From an uncultured Paracoccaceae bacterium (GTDB taxonomy: Bacteria; Pseudomonadota; Alphaproteobacteria; Rhodobacterales; Rhodobacteraceae), in NCBI GenBank assembly GCA_937916485.1, contig CALFSV010000256.1, forward strand, positions 1-64,000: a stretch of DNA of 64,000 bases, given 5' to 3'. The translations under genes and the position numbers were made by a program. How positions within the stretch are numbered: position 1 is the stretch's first letter; each line of letters begins with the position of its first letter. This document shows positions 1 through 8,367 of this stretch, piece after piece. The notes under the pieces are model-generated. The model saw nothing but the letters and a program-made list of their open reading frames with translations, searched no databases and had not been told where the DNA came from.

Positions 1-365
1 CTCCAGACCAAAATCACGCCGCCTGTTCCAAATCATTCGACGACGGACAAGTAGGGGAACTGGGTCGAGCCCGAGGTGCCGAACACGAGGGTGCCGTCGT
101 CGGTCGTATGTTCCTGGAACCAGTTGGCCCCTTCGGTGGAACCGGCACCCGGACGATAGCGGACCACGACCGTGGGATTGCCGGGCAGGGCCTCGCTTAG
201 CAGAGGGGCATAAAAGTTGGCCCAACGGGCCGAGCCGCCAGACTCGGAAAACGGAATGACGAACTCAACAGTTTCGCCGGCCAGGTCCTGTGCCTGACCC
301 ATGCTGGCCGTCGCTGCGGCCACCGCGCCGGCAATCATGCCAAGCGTTTTCAATTTCATGGACAT
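1..365 (-). pseudogene. Truncated TctC/Bug-family tricarboxylate-binding protein
   Basis: The 110-residue frame starts with a Sec signal peptide (MSMKLKTLG...ASMGQAQ) followed by the Bug/TctC signatures VEFVIPFSESGGSARWANFY, NPTVVVRYRPGAGS and GTLVFGTSGSTQFPYL. These proteins bind carboxylates in the periplasm for tripartite tricarboxylate transporters and are normally about 320 residues. Here a TGA at 33-35 ends the frame straight after FPYLSVVE. The next in-frame residues, TGGVILV, weakly resemble the family's later TGGVVYV stretch, as if a piece were deleted. The start at 365 was chosen for its GGGAGAGA ribosome site, passing over an upstream in-frame codon. It lies downstream of the abrB-ggt genes and beside the tcu operon, which fits citrate or tricarballylate uptake. 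The window edge hides the rest. Confidence 0.75.
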
Positions 366-547
366 TTCTCTCTCCCTATCAAAACGAGGACGTAGCCTCA
401 TCCAACCGGGATCGTGGCGGTCAAAAAACTACACGTTTCCTCCCCCCGATCGGCCGAGCACGTCCGACAGTTTTCGAGGGTGGCACGATGTCGCAGTCTC
501 GGCAAACGCTGTTTTTCGCGGGATTAGTGAATCTCTTGCATGAAACT

Positions 548-2332
548 CTAGCGACCGATGGCATAGGCCTGCATCAGGCGCGGGGTTGCCGCGCCGCGCA
601 TCAGGCCGGACGGGGACCGGGTGACGGCTGTCAAACGGCCAATGGCCCAGGGTTCAGACACCTCGACCTGATGCCCGCGCCTGCGCAAGGCCTCGATTGC
701 ATCGACCCCGGCTGACGGTTCGATTGTCAGATGCCCGGCCCGCAGGTTGCGTGGATAGAACGATGCCTGCAGATGCCCGGTATGGAACAGCGGCGCGTCG
801 ATGGCCGCCTGCAGGTCCAGCCTCTGATGCAAAAGCCGCATCAAAAAGATCACTTGCCATTGGTCCTGTTGATCGCCGCCCGGCGTGCCAAACGCCATCC
901 GGGTGCCGTCCTCGTATTCCGCCATGGAGGGCGAAAGGGTCGTGCGGGGCCGATGGCCCGGCGCCAACGAGGTGGCCAAACCGTCCTGTAGCCAGAACAT
1001 CTGCGCCCGTGAGTTTAGCGGCACTCCAAGCCCCGGAATGACGGGCGACGATTGCAGCCATCCGCCCGAGGGCGTGGCCGAGATCATGTTGCCCCACCGG
1101 TCGACTACGTCGATATGAACCGTGTCGCCGCGCCGTTCGGTCAGATGGGCCATGGTCGGCTCGCCCGCCCCGACAGACGGCCCCGGAATGTTGGTCTTGA
1201 GCGAGCGTGCCACAGCGGCGTCCGCCCAGGCCTCGTAGCCCGGTACGGCACCGGGGCGCAGGGCAAGGCTGGCCTCACCGGTGATTTGGGCCCGGCGCAG
1301 ATTGGCATAGTCCTTGGACAGCAGGCGTTCCATGGGCAGATCGTGAAAATTTGGATCGCCATAGTAGGCTTCGCGGTCGGCCATCGACAGTTTGATCGTC
1401 TCGGTCACCATATGTGCAAAGCTGGCGGTGTCCGTTGGATCAATGTCCAGACCGTCAAGAACGTTCAGGGATTGCAGAAGGCTGGGGCCTTGTGTCCAGG
1501 CGCCCGCCTTCCACACGGTCATTCCGTTGGTCGCGGTGGACAGGGGGGCTTCGTAGGTGGCTTGCCAGCCTGCCATGTCCTCACCGGTCAATACGCCTTT
1601 GCGCCGTTCGCCAGCGGCGTCCATGACACAGGCGGTCTGCAGGTAGGTGTCGATCGCCTCGGCAATGAACCCCTGGGAAAAGGCGCGCCGCGCCGCGTCG
1701 ATCTGGGCAGGGCGGGATGTCTCTGCTTCTGCCTCTGTCAGCACCCGTTCCCACATGTCGGCAAGGGCGGGGTTGCAGAACAGGGCATCGGCGGCGGGCA
1801 CGTTGTCGCCGGGCAGCCAGGTCGCGGCGGACGTAGGCCATTCGGTCCGAAAGAAGTCGGCAAGTCCCACGATGGTTGCCGCCACGCGCGGCAGCATGGG
1901 GTGGCCGGATCGGGCATAGTGGATTGCGGGTTCCAGAACGTCGCGCAGAGGCAACTGGCCGTGGTCGCGCAGGATCAGCATCCAGGCATCGAACGCGCCC
2001 GGAATGACCGTCGCCAAAAGGCCCGAGCCGGGGATAAGGTCCAGCCCTTCGGCCTTGTAGTGGGCGATGGTGGCACCGGCCGGTGCGGTGCCTTGTCCGC
2101 AAACGACAGTAGGTTCGGCGGCACCGGCCGGGCGGATCAGCGCGGGCATATCGCCGAAAGGCCCGTTCAGATGCGGCTCTACCACATGCAGCACGAACCC
2201 CATGGCCGCGGCGGCATCATAGGCGTTTCCGCCACGTTCCAGCAGTCGCATGCCAACCGCGCTGGCCATCCAGTGGGTGGATGCGACCATGCCATAGGTG
2301 CCCTTCAACTCGGGTCGTGTCGTAAACGTCAT
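548..2332 (-). CDS. ggt: Gamma-glutamyltransferase-family (Ntn hydrolase) enzyme
   Basis: A 594-residue GGT-family protein. The N-terminal half has the family's GMVASTHWMAS and LERGGNAYDAAAAM segments and HLNGPFGDMPALI. The small-subunit start is GDTVHIDVVDRWGN, with Thr404 as the predicted autoprocessing nucleophile, followed by SPSM and FGTPGGDQQ. There is no signal peptide, so a cytoplasmic enzyme is predicted, unlike classical periplasmic GGT; the substrate need not be glutathione. The frame stays open upstream of 2332, but that part is a shadow of the next gene. The chosen ATG overlaps the abrB stop (ATGA), implying translational coupling. It sits in the minus arm of the tricarballylate divergon. 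Family call firm, substrate unknown. Confidence 0.9.
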   Translation of the reverse strand: MTFTTRPELKGTYGMVASTHWMASAVGMRLLERGGNAYDAAAAMGFVLHVVEPHLNGPFGDMPALIRPAGAAEPTVVCGQGTAPAGATIAHYKAEGLDLIPGSGLLATVIPGAFDAWMLILRDHGQLPLRDVLEPAIHYARSGHPMLPRVAATIVGLADFFRTEWPTSAATWLPGDNVPAADALFCNPALADMWERVLTEAEAETSRPAQIDAARRAFSQGFIAEAIDTYLQTACVMDAAGERRKGVLTGEDMAGWQATYEAPLSTATNGMTVWKAGAWTQGPSLLQSLNVLDGLDIDPTDTASFAHMVTETIKLSMADREAYYGDPNFHDLPMERLLSKDYANLRRAQITGEASLALRPGAVPGYEAWADAAVARSLKTNIPGPSVGAGEPTMAHLTERRGDTVHIDVVDRWGNMISATPSGGWLQSSPVIPGLGVPLNSRAQMFWLQDGLATSLAPGHRPRTTLSPSMAEYEDGTRMAFGTPGGDQQDQWQVIFLMRLLHQRLDLQAAIDAPLFHTGHLQASFYPRNLRAGHLTIEPSAGVDAIEALRRRGHQVEVSEPWAIGRLTAVTRSPSGLMRGAATPRLMQAYAIGR

Positions 2333-3399
2333 GGGGCACCTTCGCTTTGTTTTTGGTTCAGTTTCATCATCCGGGCGACAATCGGCGCAGCGGTGATCAC
2401 CAGCACGATCCGGGTCAGGTGGTGCACGATGACAAAGCCAAGGTCGGCTCCGGCCACGATGGCCAGCACCGTCATCTCGGCCTGACCGCCGGGGGCGAAT
2501 GCAAGGAACCCTTCGACCGGTGCGGCCAGCCCGCTGATCACCACGATCTCGGTAAAACCGATGGCCAGAAGTGCAAGCAGAACCACATAGGCTATCCCGG
2601 CAAGCACGTCCTTGCGTAATTCGGTCAGGGTAACCCCGACATATCCAACCCCGATGCCGATCCCGATGAAGTACTGCGAGGCGAGGATGGCTTCTGCTGG
2701 GGGGCGGACGTGGATCAGTCCCGATAGCGACAGCGCTGCCGTGACGATCATCGGCCCAAGGATCGAGGCACCGAACAGCCCGATCCGCTCGCCTCCCTTC
2801 CAACCGACAAGGGCGGCCACGACCATGAGCGCCAACTCAAGAATAGGCACATCCCCGATGGGCGCGCCGATCGGTTGGGTCAGAGGGGTGTCAAAGACCT
2901 GGGTCAGAAGTATCGGTGCAACCGTCACAACGATCAGCACCCTTGTGGCGTGGATCAGCGACAGCGCCCTCGGGTCGCCCCCTGCCTCGGTCCCGAAAAT
3001 GACCATGTCCTGCAACCCGCCCGGCATTGCGGCATAATAGGAGGTGACAGGGTCAAAGCCGCAGACCCGCCGAAAGAACGGGACGCCCACAATGCCGATG
3101 CACAGGACGTAAAGCGGGATAAGCGCTACGGACAGCGCCATTTGTGGCAGCACCCCGATAAGGTCGGGCGTGATGGAGGCGCCCACGGCCACCCCAAGGA
3201 CGGTTCGCGCCCCGACCGCCACCTGACCGGTGCCCCGCAGCGGTGCGCCCAGAAGGGCCGCGATAAGGCACGCCAGCATGGGGCCAAACAGGAACGGCAA
3301 GGGAAGACCCGTTGCAGAAAAGGCTGCGGTGCCAATGGCGGCAAGGACCAGCGTTCCGGCAGTCCGGGCCATAGGTGGCAATGTGGCTAGGCCCGACAT
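2329..3399 (-). CDS. AbrB family membrane protein
   Basis: A hydrophobic protein of 356 residues, about ten membrane segments in two similar halves of five, matching the AbrB (ammonia monooxygenase regulator-like, duplicated) membrane family. Visible markers are TGLPLPFLFGPMLACL near the N-terminus, YYAAMPGGLQDM mid-protein, and ILGPMIVTAALSLSGLI and LAFAPGGQAEMTVLA in the second half. Roseobacter relatives often sit next to tripartite tricarboxylate transporter genes, so a link to carboxylate transport is likely but unproven. The start at 3399 lies just downstream of the divergent operator; the open frame further upstream crosses that operator and was rejected. It is followed by ggt with a 4-base overlap. 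Confidence 0.8.
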   Translation of the reverse strand: MSGLATLPPMARTAGTLVLAAIGTAAFSATGLPLPFLFGPMLACLIAALLGAPLRGTGQVAVGARTVLGVAVGASITPDLIGVLPQMALSVALIPLYVLCIGIVGVPFFRRVCGFDPVTSYYAAMPGGLQDMVIFGTEAGGDPRALSLIHATRVLIVVTVAPILLTQVFDTPLTQPIGAPIGDVPILELALMVVAALVGWKGGERIGLFGASILGPMIVTAALSLSGLIHVRPPAEAILASQYFIGIGIGVGYVGVTLTELRKDVLAGIAYVVLLALLAIGFTEIVVISGLAAPVEGFLAFAPGGQAEMTVLAIVAGADLGFVIVHHLTRIVLVITAAPIVARMMKLNQKQSEGAP

Positions 3400-3420
3400 C
3401 AAGCAGCTTTCGTTGACAGG

Positions 3421-3461
3421 TATTGCATCCAACTGTATCCACCGGGATACAAAATGCAATA
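3421..3461. promoter_or_regulatory. Nested inverted repeats, probable GntR operator
   Basis: In the 72-base gap between the divergent abrB and gntR starts lie two concentric inverted repeats. The outer arms are TATTGCAT (3421-3428) and ATGCAATA (3454-3461). The inner arms are TGTATCC (3434-3440) and GGATACA (3445-3451), with a 4-base centre. The left side also reads as a direct repeat, TTGCATCCAA and CTGTATCCAC. GntR/FCD regulators bind short palindromes of this sort, and the site lies against the regulator's own start codon. Autoregulation and control of both arms is inferred from position. Confidence 0.6.
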
Positions 3462-3471
3462 ACGGAGTGTC

Positions 3472-4155
3472 ATGGTGACGGCAACAGCCACCTCGGTCCG
3501 CGACATCAGCCAGGGTCAGGACGCCTATCAGCGCCTGATCGCCCAGATCCGTTCCGGCTCCCTGCGCCCCGGCGACAGGCTGACGGAAACCGACCTGGCC
3601 ATGCGGCTGGGGATCAGCCGGACACCGGTGCGCGAGGCGATCCGGGCGCTGGAAGCAGACGGTCTGGTGGTCCATATTCCGCGTGTCGGGGCCAGTATCC
3701 GCAGGCTTGGCTATTCTGAAGTGACCGAGCTTTACGAGATGCGGATGGTGCTGGAAGGCACCGCCGCCCGCCTTTCAGCCCGCACGGCATCGGAGGTTGA
3801 GCTGGCAGAGCTGGATACGATTTCGCAAGAGATGGCAGAGGCGCAGGCCGACGATCTCCGGCTCTATGAGTTGAACCGCCAGTTTCATCGCACCTTGCTG
3901 AACGCCGCCCGCAACAGGTTTCTGATCGACGCGGTGGCGGGGCTGGAAAAGACCTTGCTGATCCTTGGCCCCTCCACGATGGAGGACAGTGCCCGCGCGG
4001 CCGAGGCCCAGACAGAGCATGAGGCCCTTCTGACCGCCCTGCACAACCGCGACGCCGAGGCGGCCGAGGCCTTGATGCGCCACCACATCCGCGCCGCCCA
4101 TCGCATCCGACTGCGGCAATTCCGGTCCGACGACAGCGGGGAGCAGTTGCCATGA
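3472..4155 (+). CDS. GntR-family (FCD domain) transcriptional regulator
   Basis: A 227-residue regulator. A winged-helix DNA-binding domain spans about residues 15-80 (AYQRLIAQIRSGSLRPGDRL, then ISRTPVREAIRALEADGLV). An all-helical FCD ligand domain follows from about residue 90 (TELYEMRMVLEGTAARLSA ... NRQFHRTLLNAARNRFL ... EHEALLTAL), with metal- or carboxylate-binding His and Asp/Arg positions typical of FadR-type proteins. It is the first gene of the tcu operon, its TGA overlapping the tcuA ATG, and it lies next to a palindromic operator. The ligand is probably a di- or tricarboxylate such as tricarballylate or citrate, inferred from the neighbours only. Confidence 0.9.
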   Translation: MVTATATSVRDISQGQDAYQRLIAQIRSGSLRPGDRLTETDLAMRLGISRTPVREAIRALEADGLVVHIPRVGASIRRLGYSEVTELYEMRMVLEGTAARLSARTASEVELAELDTISQEMAEAQADDLRLYELNRQFHRTLLNAARNRFLIDAVAGLEKTLLILGPSTMEDSARAAEAQTEHEALLTALHNRDAEAAEALMRHHIRAAHRIRLRQFRSDDSGEQLP

Positions 4156-5543
4156 CGGACAATACAACAACCTGGGACGTGGTGATTGTCGGAGGCGGGA
4201 ACGCCGCCCTTTGCGCCGCGATCGAAGCCGCCGAAGCAGGCGCAAGTGTCATCATACTGGAAGGCGCGCCGCTGGATTATCGGGGCGGCAACTCGCGCCA
4301 CACCCGCAACTTTCGCTGCATGCACAGCGGTCCCCTGTCAGTCCTGACCGACCGCTACGAAGAGGACGAATACTTCGACGATCTTCTGCGGGTGACCAAG
4401 GGCGAGACGGACGAGCACCTGGCCCGCATGACAATCCGCACGTCCGAGACCTGCCTGCCTTGGATGGAAAAGCAGGGAGTGCGCTTTCAGCCTTCGCTGT
4501 CGGGCACGCTGTCGCTGTCGCGCACCAACGCGTTCTTTCTGGGGGGCGGCAAGGCGCTGGTGAATGCTTACTACAACCGCGCCGCCGACCTTGGCGTCGC
4601 CGTCCGCTATGAGGCACAGGTCAAACACGTCGATATTCAGAACGGCGTCTTTGGTGGCGTCGATTGCGAGATTGCTGGACAGCCCACCCGGATCAATGGC
4701 AAGGTCGTAGTTCTGGCGTCGGGCGGGTTTCAGGCCGATCTGGATTGGCTTGCCCGCGCATGGGGGCCAGCGGCCAAAAACTTTCTGATCCGGGGGACGC
4801 CCTACAACAGGGGCGTCGTCCTCAAGGACATGCTCGACCAAGGCGCTGAAAGCGTGGGGGACCCCACCCAATGCCACGCCGTCGCCATCGACGGCCGCGC
4901 GCCAAAGTATGACGGTGGGATCGTGACCCGGCTGGATTGTGTGCCCTTCTCGGTGGTCGTCAATCGCCACGGCCAGCGATTCTATGACGAGGGCGAAGAT
5001 GTCTGGCCCAAGCGTTATGCGATCTGGGGACGGCTTGTCGCCGCCCAGCCCGATCAGGTGGCCTATTCGATCATCGATTCCAAAAGCATCGACGCCTTCA
5101 TGCCCTCGGTCTTTCCACCGATTCAGGCGGATACGATCGAGGGGCTGGGCCAGCAGCTAGGAATCTCGGGCAGCGTTCTGAAAGAGACGGTGGACAAGTT
5201 CAACGAAGCCTGCCGCCCCGGAACCCTTCGCGGGAACGAGCTGGACGGTCTGGCTACCGACGGGATCGAGCCGCCCAAGACAAACTGGGCGCGGCCCATC
5301 ACAGAGCCGCCGTTCTACGGCTATGAGCTGCGCCCCGGTGTGACCTTCACCTACCTCGGCCTCAAGGTCGATGACACCGCCCGTGTGACCGGGGAAGGGG
5401 GACGCATGTCCAACGTCTGGGCCGCCGGAGAGATCATGGCAGGCTCTATCTTGGGCCAAGGCTACCTTGCCGGATTTGGCATGACCATCGGCACCGTCTT
5501 TGGCCGGATCGCAGGCAGGGAGGCCGCCGCATATGTCGCTTGA
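4152..5543 (+). CDS. tcuA: FAD-dependent tricarballylate dehydrogenase
   Basis: A 463-residue flavoprotein of the succinate dehydrogenase/fumarate reductase family that matches TcuA, which oxidises tricarballylate to cis-aconitate. The dinucleotide fold is at the N-terminus (DVVIVGGGNAALCAAIEAAE, then ILEGAP). TcuA-like landmarks are RGGNSRHTRNFRCMHSGP, VVLASGGFQADLDWLARAWG, VVNRHGQRFYDEGEDVWPKR and, near the C-terminus, the FAD-binding WAAGEIMAGSILGQGYLAGFGM. It overlaps the regulator by 4 bases and tcuB by 11. In Salmonella, TcuA hands its electrons to TcuB, the next gene here. The enzyme name rests on family resemblance and this pairing. Confidence 0.9.
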   Translation: MTDNTTTWDVVIVGGGNAALCAAIEAAEAGASVIILEGAPLDYRGGNSRHTRNFRCMHSGPLSVLTDRYEEDEYFDDLLRVTKGETDEHLARMTIRTSETCLPWMEKQGVRFQPSLSGTLSLSRTNAFFLGGGKALVNAYYNRAADLGVAVRYEAQVKHVDIQNGVFGGVDCEIAGQPTRINGKVVVLASGGFQADLDWLARAWGPAAKNFLIRGTPYNRGVVLKDMLDQGAESVGDPTQCHAVAIDGRAPKYDGGIVTRLDCVPFSVVVNRHGQRFYDEGEDVWPKRYAIWGRLVAAQPDQVAYSIIDSKSIDAFMPSVFPPIQADTIEGLGQQLGISGSVLKETVDKFNEACRPGTLRGNELDGLATDGIEPPKTNWARPITEPPFYGYELRPGVTFTYLGLKVDDTARVTGEGGRMSNVWAAGEIMAGSILGQGYLAGFGMTIGTVFGRIAGREAAAYVA

Positions 5544-6618
5544 TATCCTCAACCTCACCGATCGCACCCCGACCGAAGAGGCGCGGCGGCAGGTCGAGAT
5601 TTGCAACGCCTGCCGCTATTGCGAAGGCTATTGCGCCGTCTTTCCGGCCATCACAAAACAACGCGCCTTTGCGGATGGCGACATTACCCAGCTGGCCAAC
5701 CTGTGTCACAACTGCCGGGGCTGCTATTACGCCTGCCAATACACCGCTCCGCACGAGTTTGACCTGAACCTGCCCGGCATTCTGGCCGAGGTGCGGCAGG
5801 ACAGCTGGGATCGCTATGCCTGGCCGGGGGCCTTTGCCGGAGCCTTCCAGCGCAAGGGAACCCCCATCGCGCTGGCGCTGATCGTCGGGCTGGCGCTGTT
5901 GTTCCTCGCGCTGACGGCCTTGCGGCCCGCCTCCGGGGAAGGGTTCTACGCCTACCTGTCGCACGGCGGTATGGTCGCCATCTTTGCCCCCGCCTTCCTG
6001 CTGCCTCTGGTAGCCATCGGGATTGGCCTGCGCCGCTATTGGGCCGAGGTCGGGGGCCAGCGCACCACGTTTGCCCACCTGCGCGACGCTGTGGCAGCGA
6101 CGGCCAACATGCGCAATCTGGGTGGTGGGCAGGGGCAGGGCTGCAATTTTGAGGCAGGCGACCGCTACTCCAACCAACGGCGGGTGGCCCATCAACTGGT
6201 GATGTACGGGTTCCTGCTGTGCTTTGCCTCTACATCCAGCGGGACCGTGCTGCACTACGGCTTTGGGCTGGAGGCACCTTATGGCCTGTTTTCGCTGCCG
6301 AAACTTCTGGGTTTGCCCGGTGGTTTCTTGCTGACCATCGGGGCGGGCTGGCTGATCCGGCTCAAGCTGCAGTCGGACCGTGATCTGGGCGCGGCGAGTG
6401 CCTGGGGGGGCGAAGTGGCTTTTGTCCTTCTGCTGGGGCTGACGGGGCTGACGGGCCTTGCACTTTATGCCGCGACCGGCACGGCGTTGGTTGGCCCGCT
6501 CTTGGCCATCCATCTGGGGACGGTTCTGACGTTCTTTTTGACCACGCCCTATTCCAAGATGGTCCACGGGTTCTACCGGCTCGCCGCCCTGATCCGCGAC
6601 GCACAGGTCCGGCTGTGA
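5533..6618 (+). CDS. tcuB: Tricarballylate utilisation FeS/membrane protein TcuB
   Basis: A 361-residue protein that reoxidises TcuA flavin and passes electrons to the quinone pool. The N-terminal 100 residues hold two cysteine clusters, CNACRYCEGYCAVFP and CHNCRGCYYACQY, as in 4Fe-4S ferredoxin folds. The rest is membrane-embedded, about six hydrophobic segments (IALALIVGLALLFLALTAL, MVAIFAPAFLLPLVAIGIG and others) with a CitB-like layout. The start at 5533 (MSLDIL) overlaps the end of tcuA by 11 bases and is preferred over an in-frame upstream codon inside tcuA. No tcuC transporter follows, so uptake probably depends on another system. Confidence 0.9.
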   Translation: MSLDILNLTDRTPTEEARRQVEICNACRYCEGYCAVFPAITKQRAFADGDITQLANLCHNCRGCYYACQYTAPHEFDLNLPGILAEVRQDSWDRYAWPGAFAGAFQRKGTPIALALIVGLALLFLALTALRPASGEGFYAYLSHGGMVAIFAPAFLLPLVAIGIGLRRYWAEVGGQRTTFAHLRDAVAATANMRNLGGGQGQGCNFEAGDRYSNQRRVAHQLVMYGFLLCFASTSSGTVLHYGFGLEAPYGLFSLPKLLGLPGGFLLTIGAGWLIRLKLQSDRDLGAASAWGGEVAFVLLLGLTGLTGLALYAATGTALVGPLLAIHLGTVLTFFLTTPYSKMVHGFYRLAALIRDAQVRL

Positions 6619-7706
6619 CCCGACTGCTTTTGTTGGGCGGGGACGGGATCGGGCCGGAGCTGGTCGCGGCAACGCGTGCGGTCCTGAAGGCCGCCGACGA
6701 TGGTTTTGACCTTGGATTGCGTTTCGAGACTGCCGTGATCGGGTTTGATGCCTTGGCCACCGAAGGCTCTACCATCCCCGATGCCGTGATCGACAAGGCG
6801 CGTGCGGCGGACGGTATCGTCCTTGGCCCGGTGTCGCACAACGCCTATCCGCCGGTCAGCGAAGGGGGGCTTAACCCCTCGGGCCTGCTGCGCAAGACAC
6901 TGGACCTTTATGCCAATATCCGACCGGCGCGGACCTTTGAAGGCTATCCCCCGCCTTGCGGTCAGCCCTTTGATCTGGTGATCTTTCGCGAGAACACCGA
7001 AGGGTTCTACGCCGACCGCAACATGGCGACGGGCACCGGCGAAGTTCGGCCCGATCCCGATATGGTGCTGGCCCTGCGCAAGGTTACCCGCAAGGCGTCA
7101 GCGCGGATCGCGCGAGCCGCCTTTGCCCACGCAGCGACCCGCCCTGCGCGGCATGTGACGGCCGTCCACAAGGCGAATGTGCTGCGCGAGTCTGATGGGC
7201 TTTTCCTTGAAGAGGTGCGCCGGGTCGCCGTCGGGTATCCGGATGTCACCTATGACGAGGTTCTGGTTGACGCGATGGCCGCCCTGCTGGTGCGAAGCCC
7301 GGACCGCTACGACGTGATCGTCACGACCAACATGTTCGGGGATATCCTGTCCGACCTCGCGGCAGAGCTTTCGGGCAGCCTTGGCTTGGCAGCCTCGCTT
7401 AATGCCGGAACGGATCATGCCATGGCGCAGGCCCAGCATGGGTCTGCCCCGGATCTGGCAGGGCGCGACATTGCCAACCCGGCCTCCCTTATCCTGTCGG
7501 CGGCGATGCTTCTCGACTGGTTGTCGGAAAAGGGTCATGGCGCTGGCTTTGCAGCAGCGGCCCGGGCGATCGAACAGGCGGTGCGGTCAAGCCTGAACGA
7601 CCCCGAAACACGCACCCCCGACCTTGGTGGCACGGCTGGAACGCGGGCGATGGCTGGTGCAATATCCGAGGCTGTCTTGCGTGCCGGACAATCCGAGCGG
7701 GCCTGA
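6615..7706 (+). CDS. Isocitrate/isopropylmalate dehydrogenase family protein
   Basis: A 363-residue beta-decarboxylating dehydrogenase. Signatures: an N-terminal LLLGGDGIGPELV; the substrate loop GLLRKTLDLYANIRPARTF; VIFRENTEGFYADR; the catalytic Lys in HKANVLRESDGLF; and the metal aspartates in VDAMAALLV and TTNMFGDILSDLAAEL. The start is GTG, overlapping the tcuB stop (GTGA). TcuAB produce cis-aconitate, aconitase yields isocitrate, and an isocitrate-type decarboxylation would follow, so a role in the same pathway is a reasonable inference. A tartrate- or isopropylmalate-type substrate is not excluded. Confidence 0.85.
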   Translation: MTRLLLLGGDGIGPELVAATRAVLKAADDGFDLGLRFETAVIGFDALATEGSTIPDAVIDKARAADGIVLGPVSHNAYPPVSEGGLNPSGLLRKTLDLYANIRPARTFEGYPPPCGQPFDLVIFRENTEGFYADRNMATGTGEVRPDPDMVLALRKVTRKASARIARAAFAHAATRPARHVTAVHKANVLRESDGLFLEEVRRVAVGYPDVTYDEVLVDAMAALLVRSPDRYDVIVTTNMFGDILSDLAAELSGSLGLAASLNAGTDHAMAQAQHGSAPDLAGRDIANPASLILSAAMLLDWLSEKGHGAGFAAAARAIEQAVRSSLNDPETRTPDLGGTAGTRAMAGAISEAVLRAGQSERA

Positions 7707-7720
7707 CCCCTTTCGGCAGC

Positions 7721-7754
7721 TATCCAAAACGACCCAAAAATGATATTTTGGATA
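7721..7754. repeat. 9-bp inverted repeat after the tcu operon
   Basis: TATCCAAAA (7721-7729) and TTTTGGATA (7746-7754) form a perfect inverted repeat with a 16-base AT-rich centre. It lies 14 bases after the tcu operon stop and about 35 bases before the next start. It could be an operator for the small membrane-protein gene or a weak terminator; there is no T-run after the stem. The TATCC arm echoes the GTATCC arm of the upstream operator. Confidence 0.4.
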
Positions 7755-7789
7755 TTGGCAAAGGCCAGGAATGGTCCAGGGGTGTTGCG

Positions 7790-8194
7790 ATGAGGCTGGG
7801 TGGCACGAGACTGATCTACCTTTTGGTAATCCTCTGGGCGGCGGCCTTTGCCCTTTCCATCATCATGGCGGTCAATGTAGCGGGCGAGCGCAATCTTGAT
7901 ACTGGTTTCGCGCGACTCGATGTCCTGATGCGGGGACAGATCATTGCGCTGGCGCTGGCCATTTTCGCGGCTGTTGCGGGGTTTCTGGTCGCGGACAGTA
8001 ACAGGTCAACGCGGTTGGTCGGACTTGCACCGCTGGCGTTGACCGTTCTGTTGGTGGGTGGGTTGTTTGTCGTGGCCACTTTGCGGGTGGAGGCAATCAC
8101 CGCGCCGAACGAGACCCTTTCCCCCACATCGCCTGCCATCAAGCCTATCCCGACGGAGCCAGCCCAAGATCAGGGTGTCCAAGATCAGGGATAG
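7790..8194 (+). CDS. Small three-helix membrane protein of unknown function
   Basis: A 134-residue protein not recognised as a named family. It has three hydrophobic stretches: residues ~6-26 (RLIYLLVILWAAAFALSIIM), ~46-66 (IIALALAIFAAVAGFLVA) and ~75-95 (VGLAPLALTVLLVGGLFVVA). An acidic, proline-rich tail follows, with a short repeat QDQGVQDQG encoded by two CAAGATCAGGG units. The ATG at 7790 follows an AGGGG ribosome site; an upstream TTG in frame was discarded. It lies between the tcu operon and the Mo-hydroxylase operon with no visible tie to either. Confidence 0.65.
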   Translation: MRLGGTRLIYLLVILWAAAFALSIIMAVNVAGERNLDTGFARLDVLMRGQIIALALAIFAAVAGFLVADSNRSTRLVGLAPLALTVLLVGGLFVVATLRVEAITAPNETLSPTSPAIKPIPTEPAQDQGVQDQG

Positions 8195-8367
8195 TTGCAC
8201 TGGACGGAACAAACCTTCAGGACGCCGATTCTTCGACCCCCGACCCTGCGTTGAAAGATGGAACCTCCCACGACCCTGTACTAGCATCGAAGAAGGTCCT
8301 ACCAAGGTGCGGCCAATTCCATTCAGGTGGAGAGACCCGGATTGCACCGGGAAACGGAGGTGAATTC

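Noticed and set aside
1052..2485. 477-residue plus-strand open frame opposite ggt
   Set aside because: It is antisense to a well-supported gene, low in hydrophobic patterning and rich in Gly/Arg/His, as expected of a GC-rich shadow frame.
2333..2803. 157-residue upstream extension of the GGT-like gene
   Set aside because: It overlaps the abrB coding sequence in another frame, has shadow-like Arg/Pro/His-rich composition, and the family start coincides with the ATGA overlap at 2332.
5446..6672. 408-residue minus-strand frame opposite tcuB
   Set aside because: It is Gln/Arg/Gly-rich low-complexity text antisense to a gene with clear FeS and membrane motifs.
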